A stretch of DNA of 7,400 nucleotides, taken from positions 1 to 7,400 of the forward strand of contig JAKZYH010000502.1 in assembly GCA_047514575.1 (NCBI GenBank), read 5' to 3'. The notes beneath the pieces are model-generated. The model worked only from the letters and a program-made list of their open reading frames with translations, had not been told where the DNA came from and did not search any database. The stretch's first letter is position 1, and the number at the start of each line of letters is the position of its first letter. The DNA is from CAUZIZ01 sp047514575 (GTDB lineage: Bacteria; Acidobacteriota; UBA6911; RPQK01; JAJDTT01). The position numbers and the translations under genes were made by a program. Positions 6,696 to 7,400 of the stretch are shown in pieces.

Positions 6696-6759
6696 CCCGG
6701 GCATACTGGTCTTATCAAAGACTAAGGTGCAACAGCTAGTAACCTCGTGTCCAAGGGGA

Positions 6760-7164
6760 TCAACGGCCGTTCGCACTGAAAGGGGGAAGGTCCGCTCGGC
6801 TCTCCAGTTCCGGAATCAGAGAAAAATGTGGGTCCGTCGTGATCACGATAGCCGCCACCCGAAAAGCGCAAACGGCAATGATCACATCCGTCAAGGGCAA
6901 AACCTTTCCTTGCCGGTCGAGCGTCCAGGCCAGCTCCACCGTTTCCTGCCATAAACGGCTATCGCAGTGGATTTCCGGCAGGACGTCGAAAAATCGGGCT
7001 ACCCGATCTTTTTGCCGAGGATTCACCACGCCTCGCAACACCTCGGCCCGGACCACACCACAAGTACAGGCCTGCTGGGAGCGAATCCACGGCTCCATTC
7101 GGCGATGAGGTTCTACCCTCCCGCGGAGCCAGTCGATCAGCACACTGGAATCAACGAGGATCAT
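6760..7164 (-). CDS. vapC: VapC-type PIN-domain ribonuclease toxin
   Basis: Toxin of a type II toxin-antitoxin pair; VapC proteins are Mg2+-dependent RNases, typically cutting tRNA or rRNA, and are silenced by VapB. Seen in the 134 residues: the PIN-domain acidic set D5 (MILVDSSVLIDWL), E41 (VRAEVLRG), D93 (LPLTDVIIA) and D111 (VITTDPHF), all present, so the protein looks catalytically intact; the length is typical. The ATG (7164-7162) lies inside the last codons of vapB, with a 14-nt overlap; AGGAG (7182-7178) within vapB is 13 nt away, rather far, so translational coupling is likely. Which RNA it cuts cannot be told from sequence. The symbol is used for the family, not as an orthology claim. 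Confidence 0.92.
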   Translation of the reverse strand: MILVDSSVLIDWLRGRVEPHRRMEPWIRSQQACTCGVVRAEVLRGVVNPRQKDRVARFFDVLPEIHCDSRLWQETVELAWTLDRQGKVLPLTDVIIAVCAFRVAAIVITTDPHFSLIPELESRADLPPFSANGR

Positions 7165-7390
7165 CCGAGACTGACTTCTCCTGTTGGCGCATTCTCAGGA
7201 CATCGTAAGAAGGATCGATGACTTCACCCTGATCTTCAATGAAGAACTGCTCGGCGAACAGACGGTTGATCCGCCCTAGCCGCTCCGCCTGCGACAAAGC
7301 GAATTCTATGGTGGCCTTACGGGTCTTGAGCCCCGCCAGCTTCATCACACGTTTCAGTTTCGCCTCGTCGATCTCAATCGTCGTTTTCAT
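7151..7390 (-). CDS. vapB: VapB-type antitoxin
   Basis: Antitoxin partner of the downstream PIN-domain toxin. The 79-residue protein starts MKTTIEIDEAKLKRVMKLAG, the N-terminal DNA-binding pattern of the VapB family with PF09957-like sequence (a short beta strand followed by two helices), with KTRKATIEFAL completing the domain; the C-terminal part (FIEDQGEVIDPSYDVLRMRQ) is the region expected to wrap the toxin. Such proteins usually repress their own promoter, which would lie beyond the right edge: only 10 nt precede the ATG, so neither a ribosome binding site nor an operator can be seen. The 14-nt overlap with the toxin gene supports the pairing. Confidence 0.9.
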   Translation of the reverse strand: MKTTIEIDEAKLKRVMKLAGLKTRKATIEFALSQAERLGRINRLFAEQFFIEDQGEVIDPSYDVLRMRQQEKSVSDDPR

Positions 7391-7400
7391 ATGGTTCAGA

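Larger units (their letters stand above)
5884..6759. other. Long intergenic region between VapC and the oxidoreductase
   Basis: About 880 nt with no intact gene I can support. It holds a 38-codon coding-like relic (6184-6068), a stem-loop at 6253-6268, a GC-rich inverted repeat at 6004-6033, a 12-bp palindrome at 6684-6695 and a short hairpin at 6709-6722 (GTCTT/AAGAC, 4-nt loop) after vapC without a T-run. Several frames stay open for 60-117 codons on either strand but look like GC-rich chance frames. No tRNA, CRISPR array or clear sigma-70 promoter was seen. It probably contains the promoter of the oxidoreductase gene. Confidence 0.5.

Noticed and set aside
6459..6776. 105-codon frame on the minus strand overlapping the end of vapC
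   Set aside because: No recognisable motif or ribosome binding site; composition as expected for chance.

Overview
The window is GC-rich, gene-dense bacterial DNA, and every gene I can support lies on the minus strand. No feature fixes the taxon. The start of a kinase open reading frame (IGQTISHYR, then GAGGMGVVYK), an IS91-type transposase, a secreted DUF6259-type glycosidase-like protein and a VapBC pair together suggest an environmental lineage such as Acidobacteriota, Latescibacterota or the Planctomycetota/Verrucomicrobiota group. This is inference from familiarity with such sequences, not a database result.

Layout from the right edge, in the direction of transcription: a VapB/VapC type II toxin-antitoxin pair (7390-6760, overlapping by 14 nt); about 950 nt with no convincing intact gene (6759-5807), which holds a short coding-like relic, several hairpins and, at its left end, a possible leader mini-ORF; an FAD-dependent amine/amino-acid oxidoreductase of the sarcosine oxidase/dimethylglycine dehydrogenase type (5806-4604); a homocysteine S-methyltransferase family enzyme (4495-3542); and a gene for an exported DUF6259/TIM-barrel glycosidase-like protein (3487-1286) broken by one in-frame TAA at 1867-1865. 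The left end is mobile-element territory: a decayed 5' fragment of a serine/threonine protein kinase gene (about 1122-930) abuts an IS91-family Y2/HUH transposase (814 to beyond base 1).

The oxidoreductase and methyltransferase form a plausible functional pair. Betaine-homocysteine methyltransferases release dimethylglycine-like products, and enzymes of this FAD family oxidatively demethylate such N-methyl amino acids. The three central genes share a strand with gaps of 108 and 54 nt, so one transcript is possible but not shown. The left quarter reads as a decaying region: kinase start codon ATG apparently changed to AGG, a frameshift, loss of the catalytic lysine, then a transposase. The glycosidase-like gene is interrupted by a single codon and otherwise looks intact, so that lesion may be recent, a sequencing error or a readthrough site.
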